A stretch of DNA of 64,000 bases from Colwellia sp. (GCA_026196955.1 JAPHTO010000037.1:1-64000); one strand, 5' to 3'. Numbered from the stretch's first letter, positions 1 to 11,736 are shown. The notes: generated by a model not told the origin, from the letters alone. Made by a program: numbers and translations.

Positions 1-834
1 ACGATTAATCATCACCACTTCTAACTTGCCAAACTCACGACCATCACTGGCAGCTTTAACAATAGCGCCTCGAAACTCTTTATCAACAGCCTTCATGGCA
101 AAAACTGAAGGTAACATTTGGCCATCATGTACAGGCACTACATAGTCACCTGAGCGAATTTCTCGTTTAGCGGTACTAACTTTTATTGTCGCAGGCTCTT
201 TTTCGGCCATATTACCCGTACGCAATGCTTGCCCTGTCGCCACTAAATCAACATAAAAACCTAAAGACTCTTGTGTCTCTGGGTCAAGGATCTCTTCACC
301 TTTATTATAAATGGCATAGGTTTTAGCTAAATCTAGATCCTTATTAACATACACTTTAAAACCGGTAATACTAGAGCGATAACCTTCATCACTGCCTATA
401 ACATACGGAAGCTGCTCAAGCTGCTCTGCGCTAAATAAATGGTCATATTTTATAAAAGGGGCAATAACCTCCAGAGGTAGCATCCTGATAGCCGAGTCAT
501 TTTTGTTTTGTTGGCGAATTTTAGGTGACCATTTATAGCTTGGCTTCACTTTAACAGGCTCAACCACCAACATAGGCTGACCTTGATCATCAAAGACAAG
601 TGTCAGAACATCACCAGGATAGATTAAATGCGGGTTATTGATTTCAGGATTTAAACGCCACAATTTAGGCCATAACCAGGGTTGCTCTAAAAAAATAGCC
701 GAGATATCCCATAGCGTATCGCCCTTTTCTACAATATAGGTTTTAGGCGCATCATCATTAATTTTTAGTTGATCGGCCAATGTAATAAAAGAGCATGTAA
801 GCAAGGAAAGTGTTAACAATATTTTTTTTAGCAT
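1..834 (-). CDS. LysM-domain protein, truncated at window edge
   Basis: Minus-strand ORF starting at 834 (MLKKILLTLSLLTCSFIT...), followed by the LysM-like segment YIVEKGDTLWDISAIFLEQPWLWPKLWRLNPEINNPHLIYPGDVL; divergent from def. Confidence 0.85.
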   Translation of the reverse strand, partial: MLKKILLTLSLLTCSFITLADQLKINDDAPKTYIVEKGDTLWDISAIFLEQPWLWPKLWRLNPEINNPHLIYPGDVLTLVFDDQGQPMLVVEPVKVKPSYKWSPKIRQQNKNDSAIRMLPLEVIAPFIKYDHLFSAEQLEQLPYVIGSDEGYRSSITGFKVYVNKDLDLAKTYAIYNKGEEILDPETQESLGFYVDLVATGQALRTGNMAEKEPATIKVSTAKREIRSGDYVVPVHDGQMLPSVFAMKAVDKEFRGAIVKAASDGREFGKLEVVMINR

Positions 835-961
835 GTGGCTCGTTCCTTTATTATGGTTTTTCATGCTTTTATAGAAATGCAGGTTTAATAGTTGCTATAA
901 TAATAAACATAACACTCTAAAAGAATTATCGCTAATTCTTTTATTAAACATTTATAAGATT

Positions 962-1477
962 ATGACTATTCTAACAGTATTAAGATTTCCAGATCCTCGT
1001 TTAAAAACAAAGGCTAGCCCTGTAAGTGAAATTACCAGTGCAACCTCAACCATTATCGACAATATGCTAGCAACCATGTATGACGAGAAGGGTGTTGGTT
1101 TAGCCGCCACCCAAGTTGATATTCATCAACGAATCGTTGTTATGGATGTTTCTGAAAATGGCGACCAACCCATTGTACTGATTAACCCAGAGATCATTGC
1201 AAAAAGTGATGAAACCCTAGTGAATGAAGAGGGCTGTTTATCAGTACCCGGTGTTTATGCAAAAGTAAATCGCCACACTAGCTGTACAGTAAAAGCGCTT
1301 GATAGAGACGGTAAAGAATTCACTTTAGATGGTGAAGAATTACTTAGCATTTGTATTCAACATGAGCTTGATCACTTAAATGGTATTTTATTTGTTGATT
1401 ATTTATCACCGCTTAAACGTCAGCGCATTAAAGCCAAGCTAGAAAAAGAAGCCCGTTTAGATAAAGCTAACGCTTAA
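962..1477 (+). CDS. def: Peptide deformylase
   Basis: [19 protein letters not shown] and QHELDHLNG motifs. Confidence 0.97.
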   Translation: MTILTVLRFPDPRLKTKASPVSEITSATSTIIDNMLATMYDEKGVGLAATQVDIHQRIVVMDVSENGDQPIVLINPEIIAKSDETLVNEEGCLSVPGVYAKVNRHTSCTVKALDRDGKEFTLDGEELLSICIQHELDHLNGILFVDYLSPLKRQRIKAKLEKEARLDKANA

Positions 1478-1491
1478 GTAGGATTATCCTT

Positions 1492-2466
1492 TTGTCAAAA
1501 CCATTAAATATCATCTTTGCTGGTACACCTGATTTTGCCGCCCAGCACTTAGCTGCACTGATTAACACTGAGCACAATATTGTCGCCGTTTATTGCCCAC
1601 CCGACAAACCAGCTGGACGTGGTAAAAAACTAACTGCCTGTGCAACTAAGCAGTTAGCGCTTGAAAATAACCTCGTTGTCGAACAACCTGTTAACTTTAA
1701 AGATGTTAACGATCAACAGCAATTAGCACAATATAATGCCGATGTAATGATAGTGGTGGCTTATGGTCTATTACTCCCCGAAGTAATATTGAATGCTCCC
1801 CGTTTAGGTTGTATCAATGTTCACGGCTCAATATTACCTAAATGGCGCGGCGCGGCGCCTATTCAGCGTTCATTAGAAGCAGGCGATGAAAAAACAGGTG
1901 TCACCATTATGCAAATGGATAAGGGCTTAGATACGGGAGCCATGATCTTGACTGCAGAATGTGCCATTGAACCGAGTGACACTAGCGCCAGCTTATACGA
2001 AAAACTTGCCCAATTAGGCCCTAAAGCATTAATAGATACTTTAGCGTTAATGGCAACAAATGAGCATAAAGCTACTCCTCAGAACAATGATTTAGCAACT
2101 TATGCTCACAAGTTAGATAAAGCTGAAGCAGAGTTAAACTGGCAACTAGCAGCAAACGAACTCGATAGAAAAATTCGCGCTTATATTCCTTGGCCCGTAG
2201 CACAGTTTACTTTTACCCAAAGTAATGAAAAGCAGCATAGAATCCGCGTTTGGCAAGCATCCGTTCAAGATAGGAAAACCACTGAGCCCGTCGGCACCAT
2301 TCTCTCTGTTGATAAAAGTGGCATTGTTGTCGCCACAGCACAAGGTGCTCTTTGTTTAGAAGTTTTGCAATTACCAAATAAAAAAGCCTTGCCGGTAAAA
2401 GATGTACTAAATGGTCGTGCTGACTGGTTTACTATCGGTGCACACATTAATGGTTTAATAGATTAA
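1492..2466 (+). CDS. fmt: Methionyl-tRNA formyltransferase
   Basis: FAGTPDFAA...; HGSILPKWRGAAPIQ motif; downstream of def. Confidence 0.97.
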   Translation: MSKPLNIIFAGTPDFAAQHLAALINTEHNIVAVYCPPDKPAGRGKKLTACATKQLALENNLVVEQPVNFKDVNDQQQLAQYNADVMIVVAYGLLLPEVILNAPRLGCINVHGSILPKWRGAAPIQRSLEAGDEKTGVTIMQMDKGLDTGAMILTAECAIEPSDTSASLYEKLAQLGPKALIDTLALMATNEHKATPQNNDLATYAHKLDKAEAELNWQLAANELDRKIRAYIPWPVAQFTFTQSNEKQHRIRVWQASVQDRKTTEPVGTILSVDKSGIVVATAQGALCLEVLQLPNKKALPVKDVLNGRADWFTIGAHINGLID

Positions 2467-3818
2467 TGAGTACTAAAGCGCCACAACAAAACCAACAGAA
2501 GCAGGTTAACATTCGCGCGCTAGCGGCTAAATGTTGCTATAGCGTTATTGATCAAGGCCGAAGCCTAGGCGATGAACTTCCTAAACAACAAGATAAGGTT
2601 GCCCCAAAAGATAAAGGCCTACTGCAAGAAATTTGTTATGGCGTATTACGGTATTTACCTGCATTAGAAAATGATGTTCGTGCCTTGATGCAAAAGCCGC
2701 TTACGGGGAAACAACGCGTATTTCATTTTTTATTACTCGTTGGCGTTTATCAAATCAAGTATATGCGTATTCCTGACCATGCGGCGATCAATGAAACCGT
2801 CTCTGCCACTGGCGCATTAAAAAATCGCCACATGAAAGCTTTAGTTAATGGGGTATTGCGCAACTTTATTCGCGCTGGTGAAAGCGCCACTAAAGAGAGT
2901 CAAGTTAGCAAACTACCTGAGGCAGTAAAATACTGCCATCCCAGTTGGTTTATTAAGAAAGTACAGCAAGGCTACCCTGAAAAATGGCCGAAAATTCTAG
3001 AAGAAAACCAACAAAAGCCTCCTATGTGGATCAGGGTTAATCAGCAACATCATAATAGTGCCGATTATCAAACATTACTTAAGGACGCAGAGATATCTAT
3101 CAATAGTGTTGAGCCACTAAGCCAAGCTATCGAATTAACGCGTCCTACTGAGGTCACCAAGTTACCCGGTTTTGAGCAAGGTTGGGTATCTGTACAAGAT
3201 GGCGCAGCCCAACAAGCGGCTCGACTCTTAGATTGCCAACCTGGCGATATCGTGCTTGATTGCTGCGCCGCGCCCGGTGGAAAAACGTGCCATATTTTAG
3301 AACAAACGCCCGATATTGCCTCAATGACAGCAATCGATGTTGAAGCAAGTCGCTTACTGCGAGTTGAAGAAAACCTCACCCGTTTAGGGTTAACAGCCAA
3401 GGTTATTGCCGCAGATGCTGCTGATGCAAAAACATGGTGGCAAGGGCAACCTTTTGATCGTATTTTATTAGATGCCCCCTGCTCTGGCACTGGCGTAATT
3501 CGTCGTCACCCTGATATAAAATGGCTACGTAAAGCCAGCGACATTGATGCGTTAGTCATACTGCAACAGCAAATCTTAAAAGAAATATGGTCTTTGCTTA
3601 AGCCCGGTGGTACTTTACTTTATGCCACCTGTAGCATTTTGCCGCAAGAAAATGCAGAACAAATCAAGCATTTTATTGAAAACAATGCAGATGCCAGCTT
3701 GGTTGCTATTGATAATGAAAATTCGGCACATTCACATAGTATTGGTTGGCAGCTATTACCCGGTGAGAAAAATATGGATGGTTTTTATTACGCTAAACTG
3801 TTAAAAATAAAGGCGTAG
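2466..3818 (+). CDS. rsmB: 16S rRNA (cytosine967-C5)-methyltransferase
   Basis: DCCAAPGGKTCHILE, DAPCSGTGVIRRHPDIKW, ATCSILPQEN motifs; 1-bp overlap with fmt stop. Confidence 0.96.
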   Translation: MSTKAPQQNQQKQVNIRALAAKCCYSVIDQGRSLGDELPKQQDKVAPKDKGLLQEICYGVLRYLPALENDVRALMQKPLTGKQRVFHFLLLVGVYQIKYMRIPDHAAINETVSATGALKNRHMKALVNGVLRNFIRAGESATKESQVSKLPEAVKYCHPSWFIKKVQQGYPEKWPKILEENQQKPPMWIRVNQQHHNSADYQTLLKDAEISINSVEPLSQAIELTRPTEVTKLPGFEQGWVSVQDGAAQQAARLLDCQPGDIVLDCCAAPGGKTCHILEQTPDIASMTAIDVEASRLLRVEENLTRLGLTAKVIAADAADAKTWWQGQPFDRILLDAPCSGTGVIRRHPDIKWLRKASDIDALVILQQQILKEIWSLLKPGGTLLYATCSILPQENAEQIKHFIENNADASLVAIDNENSAHSHSIGWQLLPGEKNMDGFYYAKLLKIKA

Positions 3819-3885
3819 AAAACTACAAACCTTCGCTTAGCGTAAACGCGAAGACGAAGTACTTTAGTGAGAACAAAAATAACAA

Positions 3886-5262
3886 ATGAAAATTATCATA
3901 GTGGGTGCAGGCCAAGTAGGTGGGACTTTAGCGGAAAACCTAGTTGGTGAAAATAACGAAATATCTGTGGTTGATGTTGACGGAGAAAAACTACGTGAAC
4001 TGCAAGATAAAATGGACCTTCAAGTGGTTACCGGCCAAGGTTGTCACCCCGAAGTATTAAAAAATGCTGGTGGTGAAGATGCCGACATGGTTATAGCGGT
4101 TACCTCTGATGATGCAACCAATATGATCACCTGCCAAATTTGTTCTTCATTATTCAATACCCATAAGAAAATTGCCCGCATTCGCTCTAACCAAGTATTG
4201 AAATATTCAGAACAGCTGTTTCATAAAAATCATATTCCCGTTGATCACGTCATTGCTCCCGAAGAATTAGTAACCCGTGATATTGCCCGTTTAATTGATT
4301 ATCCTGGCGCATTACAGGTACTTGAGTTTGCACAAGGTAAAGTAAGCTTAGTAGCTGTGAAAGCATACTATGGTGGCTTATTAGTAGGACATGCCCTATC
4401 AACCTTAAGAGATCATATTCCCAATGTAGATACGCGAGTTGCCGCAATCTATCGTAATGGTAAGCCAATTCGCCCACTTGGTACCACAGTGATTGAAGCC
4501 GATGACGAAGTGTTTTTCATTGCGGCAAGTATTCACATTCGAGCGGTCATGAATGAATTACAAAAACTAGAGCCTGCTTATAAACGCATAATGATCATCG
4601 GTGGTGGTAATATAGGCGCAGGTCTTGCTCGTATTTTAGAAGAAAACCACCAGGTAAAATTAATTGAACGCTCTCCAGAGCGAGCAGCGCAATTAACCTC
4701 TGAATTAGATAACACCATTGTTTTTAATGGCGACTCTTCGGATATAGAGCTGCTAACCGAAGAAAACATCGAACAGTTTGATGTCTTTATTGCTGTGACT
4801 AATGATGACGAAGCTAATATTATGTCATCATTATTGGCCAAAAAACTTGGTGTACGCAAAACCATGGTACTCATTCAGCGTGACGCTTACATTGAGTTAG
4901 TGCATGGTGGCGCTATAGATATTGCTATATCACCACAACAAGCAACCATATCTGCACTACTTACCCATGTTAGGCGTGGCACAATAGATAATGTCTATAG
5001 CTTACGAGGTGGCGCTGCTGAAGCCATTGAAATTGTTGCTAAGGGTGATGAAAAATCATCGAAAGTGGTTGGCCGTTCAATCAAAAATATTAAACTACCG
5101 CCGGGCACTACCATTGGCGCTATCGTTCGCGGCTCAGAAGTGCTAATAGCTCATTCCAATACGCTGATCAGAGAAGAAGATCACGTCATATTGTTCTTAG
5201 TGAATAAACGTTATATCTGTGATGTTGAGCGACTCTTTCAAGTGAGTGCTATTTACTTTTAA
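3886..5262 (+). CDS. trkA: Trk potassium uptake regulatory protein TrkA
   Basis: Two NAD-binding Rossmann motifs ([36 protein letters not shown]); follows rsmB. Confidence 0.97.
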   Translation: MKIIIVGAGQVGGTLAENLVGENNEISVVDVDGEKLRELQDKMDLQVVTGQGCHPEVLKNAGGEDADMVIAVTSDDATNMITCQICSSLFNTHKKIARIRSNQVLKYSEQLFHKNHIPVDHVIAPEELVTRDIARLIDYPGALQVLEFAQGKVSLVAVKAYYGGLLVGHALSTLRDHIPNVDTRVAAIYRNGKPIRPLGTTVIEADDEVFFIAASIHIRAVMNELQKLEPAYKRIMIIGGGNIGAGLARILEENHQVKLIERSPERAAQLTSELDNTIVFNGDSSDIELLTEENIEQFDVFIAVTNDDEANIMSSLLAKKLGVRKTMVLIQRDAYIELVHGGAIDIAISPQQATISALLTHVRRGTIDNVYSLRGGAAEAIEIVAKGDEKSSKVVGRSIKNIKLPPGTTIGAIVRGSEVLIAHSNTLIREEDHVILFLVNKRYICDVERLFQVSAIYF

Positions 5263-5285
5263 TCGAAAAATCAACAAGCCCTAGC

Positions 5286-6737
5286 TTAAGTGCGCCAAAA
5301 TGCAGGCGTGAATAATACCAATAAGGTAAATATTTCTAACCGACCAAATAGCATAGCCATGATCAGTACCCATTTACTGGTATCATTAATTGAAGAGAAG
5401 TTAGCCGCTACTTCACCTAATCCCGGACCAAGGTTATTTATCGCTGCCGCGACTGCGGTAAATGCCGTGATATCATCCATACCTGTAGCTAGCAATAACA
5501 ACATACAAAGCACAAACACAGCAGCATACGCTGAGAAAAAACCCCAGACCGCTTCAACAACACGATCGGGTAGTACTTTTTTACCCATTTTTATTCTAAA
5601 TACCGCTTTAGGGTGTACTAATTTATTAAGCTCTCGCAGCCCTTGTAAATAAAGCAGCAAGACTCGTACAACCTTCATTCCTCCGCCTGTACTACCTGCA
5701 CAACCACCAATAAAACTAGAAAAAATCAGCAGTAGTGGTAACAAGGTTGGCCAATCAGCAAAAGAGGTTGTGGCAAAGCCAGCGGTTGTGCTGATTGAAA
5801 CAGATTGAAACAGCGCTTGGTCAAATGCTTGATCTGCATCTTGATAAGTACCAGAGCTCATTAACACAATAAAGCAAATCAAAGTTAATACCACTTGAAT
5901 AGCAATAAAGACTTTAAACTCTGGATCATAAAAATAATTTTTAAGCGACTTACTTTGCACCACCGCATAGTGCAAGGCAAAATTAACCCCTGCAATGACT
6001 AAAAAGAATACACAAACGAAGTTGATCGTTGGGCTGTTAAAGTAGCCCATACTGGCATCATGGGTTGAAAACCCACCTATGGCAATAGTTGAAAACGAAT
6101 GACAAATTGCATCAAAAGCTGACATTCCCGCCAACCAATATGCTGTTGCACAAGCAATGGTTAATGATAGATAGATATACCATAAGTGTTTCGCGGTATC
6201 TGCAATCCTTGGCGTCATCTTAGAATCTTTCACAGGCCCTGGAGTTTCCGCACGATATAACTGCATACCACCAATACCTAACATAGGCAGTACGGCCACC
6301 GCCAAAACGATAATCCCCATACCACCTAACCATTGCAGCTGTTGGCGATACCATAAAACAGCATGAGGTAAACCTTCAATATGGTTTAATATGGTTGCGC
6401 CTGTGGTGGTTAAACCAGAAAAGGACTCAAAAAAGGCATCGGTAATGGTAAAGTTGGGTTGTTCTAATAGAATCAAAGGAATAGCTGAAAAACTAGCAAG
6501 CACTAGCCAAAAGAGTACAACAATCAAAAAACCTTCACGCGCTCTTAAGTCTGTTTTTTCAAAACGATTGGGATACCAAGCAAGGAAGCCAGTAAATATA
6601 CACCAAAGAAAAGCCATCAAAAATGGAACACCACCACCATCACGGTAGACCATAGAAACTAAGGCGGGTGGTAACATGGTGACACTCAGTAATGCCACCA
6701 ATAAACCTAAAATTCGAATGATATTTTTATATTGCAT
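5286..6737 (-). CDS. trkH: TrkH family potassium transporter
   Basis: Multi-TM protein with SGLTTTGATIL, STTAGFATT and GGCAGSTGGGMKVVR selectivity-loop motifs. Confidence 0.95.
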   Translation of the reverse strand: MQYKNIIRILGLLVALLSVTMLPPALVSMVYRDGGGVPFLMAFLWCIFTGFLAWYPNRFEKTDLRAREGFLIVVLFWLVLASFSAIPLILLEQPNFTITDAFFESFSGLTTTGATILNHIEGLPHAVLWYRQQLQWLGGMGIIVLAVAVLPMLGIGGMQLYRAETPGPVKDSKMTPRIADTAKHLWYIYLSLTIACATAYWLAGMSAFDAICHSFSTIAIGGFSTHDASMGYFNSPTINFVCVFFLVIAGVNFALHYAVVQSKSLKNYFYDPEFKVFIAIQVVLTLICFIVLMSSGTYQDADQAFDQALFQSVSISTTAGFATTSFADWPTLLPLLLIFSSFIGGCAGSTGGGMKVVRVLLLYLQGLRELNKLVHPKAVFRIKMGKKVLPDRVVEAVWGFFSAYAAVFVLCMLLLLATGMDDITAFTAVAAAINNLGPGLGEVAANFSSINDTSKWVLIMAMLFGRLEIFTLLVLFTPAFWRT

Positions 6738-6760
6738 TACACGCTATTATTGTTCTTAGA

Positions 6761-7381
6761 TTATTTATTGTTTGAAGACTTTAATACCAGTTTTCCTGCT
6801 GACATGGTTTGCAATTGCTCGGCAACTAAAGCAAGTTTTTCTTCTGGGATCAAAAAATCAAACTCGACTTGTTGCAAGTATTCTTGCTCAACAACCTGCC
6901 CTGCTGCTTGGCGGATTATATGTAAAACATCATCAACTTGGTTATATTGACATGCTAACGTTTTTGCCGCCATAGCTATTTTTGTTTTTGACTGTAAAAA
7001 CACCAGTGCTTGTCGAACACTATCACCATAAGCACGTTGTAAGCCCCCTGTCCCTAACTTAGTTCCACCAAAATAACGTACTACAATAGCGCATACTTGC
7101 CCTATCCCCCCACCTTGTAATACTGCCAACATGGGTTTTCCTGCTGTACCACTGGGCTCTCCGTCATCAGAATAGCCATAACCTAAGCTATCATCAGCAG
7201 CTTTAGTCAAAAAAGCATGACAATGATGGCTTGCTTGCGGATGCTCTTCTTGGCATTTTTTCAGGTGGTTTTTTGCCTCATCAATACTAGCGCAAGGATA
7301 GAGGTAACAAATAAAGCGACTACGGTTAACCACTGTTTCATGTTCAACATGATTAACCGCAATTGGGTAGGATGTTGTCAT
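6761..7381 (-). CDS. YigZ/IMPACT family protein
   Basis: SRFICYLYPC...GYSDDGEPSGTAGKPML...VVRYFGGTKLGTGGLQRAYGDSV, typical of YigZ/UPF0029. Confidence 0.93.
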   Translation of the reverse strand: MTTSYPIAVNHVEHETVVNRSRFICYLYPCASIDEAKNHLKKCQEEHPQASHHCHAFLTKAADDSLGYGYSDDGEPSGTAGKPMLAVLQGGGIGQVCAIVVRYFGGTKLGTGGLQRAYGDSVRQALVFLQSKTKIAMAAKTLACQYNQVDDVLHIIRQAAGQVVEQEYLQQVEFDFLIPEEKLALVAEQLQTMSAGKLVLKSSNNK

Positions 7382-7399
7382 TATTATGCTAATGCCAAG

Positions 7400-8728
7400 T
7401 TATAACCCTATATCACGAGTCATATTTTCATTATGGGATTGATGAACAATAATATTGTCTTCTATACGAATGCCGCCAAAAGCGCGCATCTCATCAACAT
7501 TTTGCCAGTTAACCTGGTCGCTATTGCTTGACGCTTTTAATTCCTGCAATAAAGAATCAATAAAATATAAACCCGGCTCTATAGTAAATACTTGCCCTGC
7601 TTCAATCACTCTCGACGTACGCAAGAACGGATGTTTGTCTGGCGCATTAATATGTGTACCTCGTTCGTCCGCCATAAAGCCGCCCATATCATGAACTTGT
7701 AAGCCTAAATGATGACCTAAACCATGAGGGAAAAAAGTACTTACAATACCTGACTCTACTGCGGTATCTGCACTTACCTTAATTAAATCAAACTCAGCAA
7801 GTACATGAGCAATGTCTTTATAAGTAGCAATATGCAAATCAACATAACTAACGCCAGGCTTTAAACCGTCAACAGCGTTTAACATAAGTTGATCCATACG
7901 TGTTATCAGATCAGCAAATTTGTTCTGTGTAAAAGCATATGTACGAGTAATATCGGAAGCATAGCCATGAAAGTTTGCGCCAGCATCGATTAAAAATGAT
8001 TGATGCGTTTGTGGCTGTTCTTTTTCTAAGGTCATGTAGTGTAATATCGAACAGTTTTTATTTAACGCAACGATGTTGCCATAAGGCGTTTCATTATTGC
8101 TATAACCGATAGCATTCAAATAAGCATTTTGAATGTCATACTCTGTTCCACCACTGAAAAAAGCTTCTTTTGCTGCTTTATGTGCCGTAACCCCTAAAGC
8201 ATTAGATTCGCGTAAACACACTTGCTCATAAGCGGTTTTATAAGCGCGATGATAATGAAAATAATTGAGCAATGGCTCAGGATTGATCACTTCAAATCCA
8301 AGGGCTTTAGCCACTTCAATATGGCTACCAATATACGCAAAGCCTTTTTTATCGTAAGGCAGCAACTTATCGACGTCACTTGCTTGTGTCAGCACTTTAA
8401 TAGTAAAGAACTCACCCCAATAGCTTTCAGATAAAGGAACAACTTTATGCCAAAAATCAATTGGTTGGTAATATATAAGTGTCGGTTTGTCTTCACCATT
8501 AACAATAAGCCAACAATTAGGCACATCAATCAAGGGAAGCCAATGTTTAAAATGAGGGTTCACTCTAAATGGGTAGGCATTATCATCAAGAAAAGCTTTT
8601 ATTTCTTGTCCTGAATGTATCACTACACCTTCAATATTTTCACGTGATAAGGCTTTTTTAGTTCTTTGTTGTAAGCACGCTATATGCGCAGGATATTGCT
8701 CTTTTAGCTTATTGAATTGTGTTGTCAT
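7400..8728 (-). CDS. pepQ: Xaa-Pro dipeptidase
   Basis: M24 metallopeptidase: DAGANFHGYASDITRTY, FFPHGLGHHLGLQVHD, EPGLYFI. Confidence 0.93.
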   Translation of the reverse strand: MTTQFNKLKEQYPAHIACLQQRTKKALSRENIEGVVIHSGQEIKAFLDDNAYPFRVNPHFKHWLPLIDVPNCWLIVNGEDKPTLIYYQPIDFWHKVVPLSESYWGEFFTIKVLTQASDVDKLLPYDKKGFAYIGSHIEVAKALGFEVINPEPLLNYFHYHRAYKTAYEQVCLRESNALGVTAHKAAKEAFFSGGTEYDIQNAYLNAIGYSNNETPYGNIVALNKNCSILHYMTLEKEQPQTHQSFLIDAGANFHGYASDITRTYAFTQNKFADLITRMDQLMLNAVDGLKPGVSYVDLHIATYKDIAHVLAEFDLIKVSADTAVESGIVSTFFPHGLGHHLGLQVHDMGGFMADERGTHINAPDKHPFLRTSRVIEAGQVFTIEPGLYFIDSLLQELKASSNSDQVNWQNVDEMRAFGGIRIEDNIIVHQSHNENMTRDIGL

Positions 8729-8864
8729 TCAACCCTCCTTTCATTTTTCAACATGATAACACAGGCCAATAATTTCACGCTATATAAGCGTAATGGCAGG
8801 CGATTGATATTGTGAATCAATATTTACAAATTTAATGAGTTAACAATAAAAGCGGGCAAATGTA

Positions 8865-10802
8865 TTAATCGCCAATGCTCATGTTGATGACCTGCTCAAA
8901 AACTCGACTCACTTGTCCAGGCTCATGTTGATATATTTCTTGGTAAGCTAAAACACTTTTTACATAGTTTCTCGTTTCCTTAAAGGGAATTGTTTCTATC
9001 CAAATATCTGCTGGCATAATATCAACATCTTTTAACCAGTGTCTTACTCTGTATGGTCCCGCATTATAGGCCGCTGTAGCCAGTACCTGATTTCCTTTAT
9101 TTTTATCTAATAAAATCTTCAAATACTGTGTGCCTAAGGCAATATTATTATTTGCGTTAAGTAAATAGCTACGGCTAATTTTTCCCTGCTTTAAGTTTTT
9201 AGCCGTATTAGGCATTAACTGCATCAAACCTCTTGCCCCCGCAGGAGAGTGAGCATCAGCCATAAAAGAGCTTTCTCTGCGTGCAATAGCAAAAGCCCAA
9301 GCAGGATTTATTTTTTGATCGTTAGCATAAAGGTTAATTTCTTTATCAAACGCTTTTGGAAACCTAAGATCAACATCATCTAAATAACCAGCACTGGCTA
9401 GCGTAAAAATGGTTCGGTCAAACCATTGGTTTTCGTTAGCGACTTTAGCAGCGATTAGTTGCTCTCGCTTACTTAACTGGCTAATTAAAAAATTCCACTC
9501 TGATCGTGCTTTGACATGCTTACCTAAATAATAAAACTCAAATGCCCTTTTCGCTGCCGGCTTATTAATGACCTGACGCTTTTCAGCCAAGGTAAAAGAC
9601 AGTGGTTTATCTTGCATACTCACGGGGGTTTGCAGATAGCTAGCCGCCAAAAAACCATAATAATGGCGTTCATTAGCTAACTGCTCAAGTAAATACTCAC
9701 CCCGCTGTTTTGCGTCGGTAGCAATAAGCGCTCGGGCATACCAGTATTTCCATTGCAATTCATCTTTATGTTTTGTTGGCAGCTGCTTTAATTCAACAAT
9801 TAATCGCTGCCAGTCTTGTGTTTTTAATGCTTGCGACAAACGCCACTGCAACATACTTTTATCCAATGTTCCCAGTTCAAGCTTGTCTAACCATGTGCGT
9901 GCTTCATTGTGATTTTTAGCTGCCAAAGCCACAGCAAATTTTTCAGCAATTTGAATTTGTTGAGCCTGAGTGAAGGCAAACTTTTGTTGCGCTTTTTTAT
10001 AGCTTTTCAACGCAACATCTGGATAACGCCAAATAAGCCGTTTTAATCCATAAACTAAAATTTGTGTTTCTCTGACCGAGTTATTTGGAAAATATTTTAA
10101 TTTACTGACCAATGAAGGGTCTCTGCGCACTTTATGCCAAAGCTTTGCTAAATACTGCTGTTCAGCAGGCAATAATGTTGTGAGGTAAGGAATAAGTGTA
10201 TGTTTACCACCATCTGCGGCCAGTGCCACACGTTGCCAAACAACATCATTGGTACGGTATCCAGCCTGCTGCCAGCGTTCAAATAAAGGGTCACACATTT
10301 TATCTTGTGATTTCCCTACCACCCATAACTTGGTCACTTGCGGCAAAACAACACGTTCTGGTATGCCAGAACGTAATTGAAACTTTAACTGTAAACAATT
10401 TAGCTTGGCATTGGTTGTTGGCCTATAGAAGTTTAAAAAAAGCTGTGTATTCTCTTTTTTAGCTAAATAATTCAGCCATGCTTTACGTAAAGGCCAATCA
10501 AGCGGTGAACCCTGATATTTATCTAAAAATTTAGCGATCTCTCCGGCTGAAGATAAACGCATATTCGCCATCAAGCGACGCTGCTCAAGATAAGGCTGCA
10601 GAGGGTAATAATGAAGTTGATTATAGAGTGTTTGAAATTGGGCTGAGTTGACTGCACTCCTCTCGGCTTTTTTAAACAACTGCTGTTGAGACTTATTCAC
10701 ACTTAACAGTAGCGGTTCATCAGCCCATAGGTTCGTGCTTAAGGCAAAGGCCATAACAAGCAAACACAGCTTTTTTAAAGGATTTACGGCCATTGATTTC
10801 AA
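8865..10802 (-). CDS. slt: Soluble lytic murein transglycosylase
   Basis: Signal peptide; C-terminal ARRESSFMADAHSPAGARGLMQLMPNTA and TAAYNAGPYRVRHW (GH23 Slt70-type). Confidence 0.92.
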   Translation of the reverse strand: MKSMAVNPLKKLCLLVMAFALSTNLWADEPLLLSVNKSQQQLFKKAERSAVNSAQFQTLYNQLHYYPLQPYLEQRRLMANMRLSSAGEIAKFLDKYQGSPLDWPLRKAWLNYLAKKENTQLFLNFYRPTTNAKLNCLQLKFQLRSGIPERVVLPQVTKLWVVGKSQDKMCDPLFERWQQAGYRTNDVVWQRVALAADGGKHTLIPYLTTLLPAEQQYLAKLWHKVRRDPSLVSKLKYFPNNSVRETQILVYGLKRLIWRYPDVALKSYKKAQQKFAFTQAQQIQIAEKFAVALAAKNHNEARTWLDKLELGTLDKSMLQWRLSQALKTQDWQRLIVELKQLPTKHKDELQWKYWYARALIATDAKQRGEYLLEQLANERHYYGFLAASYLQTPVSMQDKPLSFTLAEKRQVINKPAAKRAFEFYYLGKHVKARSEWNFLISQLSKREQLIAAKVANENQWFDRTIFTLASAGYLDDVDLRFPKAFDKEINLYANDQKINPAWAFAIARRESSFMADAHSPAGARGLMQLMPNTAKNLKQGKISRSYLLNANNNIALGTQYLKILLDKNKGNQVLATAAYNAGPYRVRHWLKDVDIMPADIWIETIPFKETRNYVKSVLAYQEIYQHEPGQVSRVFEQVINMSIGD

Positions 10803-10937
10803 TTTTTATTCAATTCTCTAATGCTAACAGTATAGTTCACTAAGCTATTAATTATTTCAAGCACTCATAATTATTTTTTAGATAACGTATAATACTGACT
10901 AGTAACTTTCGTTTATATTAATTCGCTTACTTCAGAC

Positions 10938-11183
10938 ATGACCAGTACTACTTTTCAAACCGCAGATCACTTTTTAGACGCCATGGGTTTACGCTGCCCA
11001 GAGCCTGTAATGATGATTCGATTAAATATACGAAAAATAGCCAGTGGTGAAACACTATTAATTAAGTGTGATGATCCTTCAACGACCCGTGATATCCCAA
11101 GCTTTTGCCGCTTTATGGAGCATGAGCTAGTTGCAACACAGGTCGATGAAAAGCCATATTTATATGTGATTAGAAAGAGTTAG
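10938..11183 (+). CDS. tusA: Sulfurtransferase TusA-like
   Basis: [21 protein letters not shown] motif; 81 aa. Confidence 0.93.
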   Translation: MTSTTFQTADHFLDAMGLRCPEPVMMIRLNIRKIASGETLLIKCDDPSTTRDIPSFCRFMEHELVATQVDEKPYLYVIRKS

Positions 11184-11193
11184 AATTTCCCTT

Positions 11194-11466
11194 TTATGCA
11201 GACAAATCTACTTTTTTCAACATAATAAATAATTCATCCTTTAATTTTAACCGTTGTTTTTTTCTTTGCTCTATATATTCATCACTGGTATTTTCAACTC
11301 CATGTTCAATGCGTAATACCTCTTGGTTTACCTCATGATAATCTTTGAATAAACGCACAAAGTGATTATCATTCATTTTTAGGTGATGTATTTCGTCATT
11401 AAATTCTGGAAATTCGTGATGTAGATCGTGCTTTTCTAATGCCATGTTTTGCTCCTGATTATTCAA
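11194..11466 (-). CDS. YdcH-family (DUF465) small protein
   Basis: HDLHHEFPEFNDEIHHLKMNDNHFVRLFKDYHEVNQEVLRIE pattern. Confidence 0.85.
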   Translation of the reverse strand: MNNQEQNMALEKHDLHHEFPEFNDEIHHLKMNDNHFVRLFKDYHEVNQEVLRIEHGVENTSDEYIEQRKKQRLKLKDELFIMLKKVDLSA

Positions 11467-11736
11467 ATAATATTTACGATTAGCCTTTACCTAATACTCT
11501 ACGCCTATATAGATCTCAGTGTTTGATCTAGCACAAAGCTACTACCATTTATAAGGGCAATTTTGCACCGCTTCTTATCAGTACAAGCTTTCTGCTCAAA
11601 GCCTTATTTATCATGAATAATTAACCTTATGTAAGACAGGTTGCTACGCTCAGTTGTAAGCAAATATTGCTACTCGGAACTTTCTCTTTTTCAGTAACTC
11701 TATTGTTAAGTCTTTAACATAAAGGAGCGCTATTTT

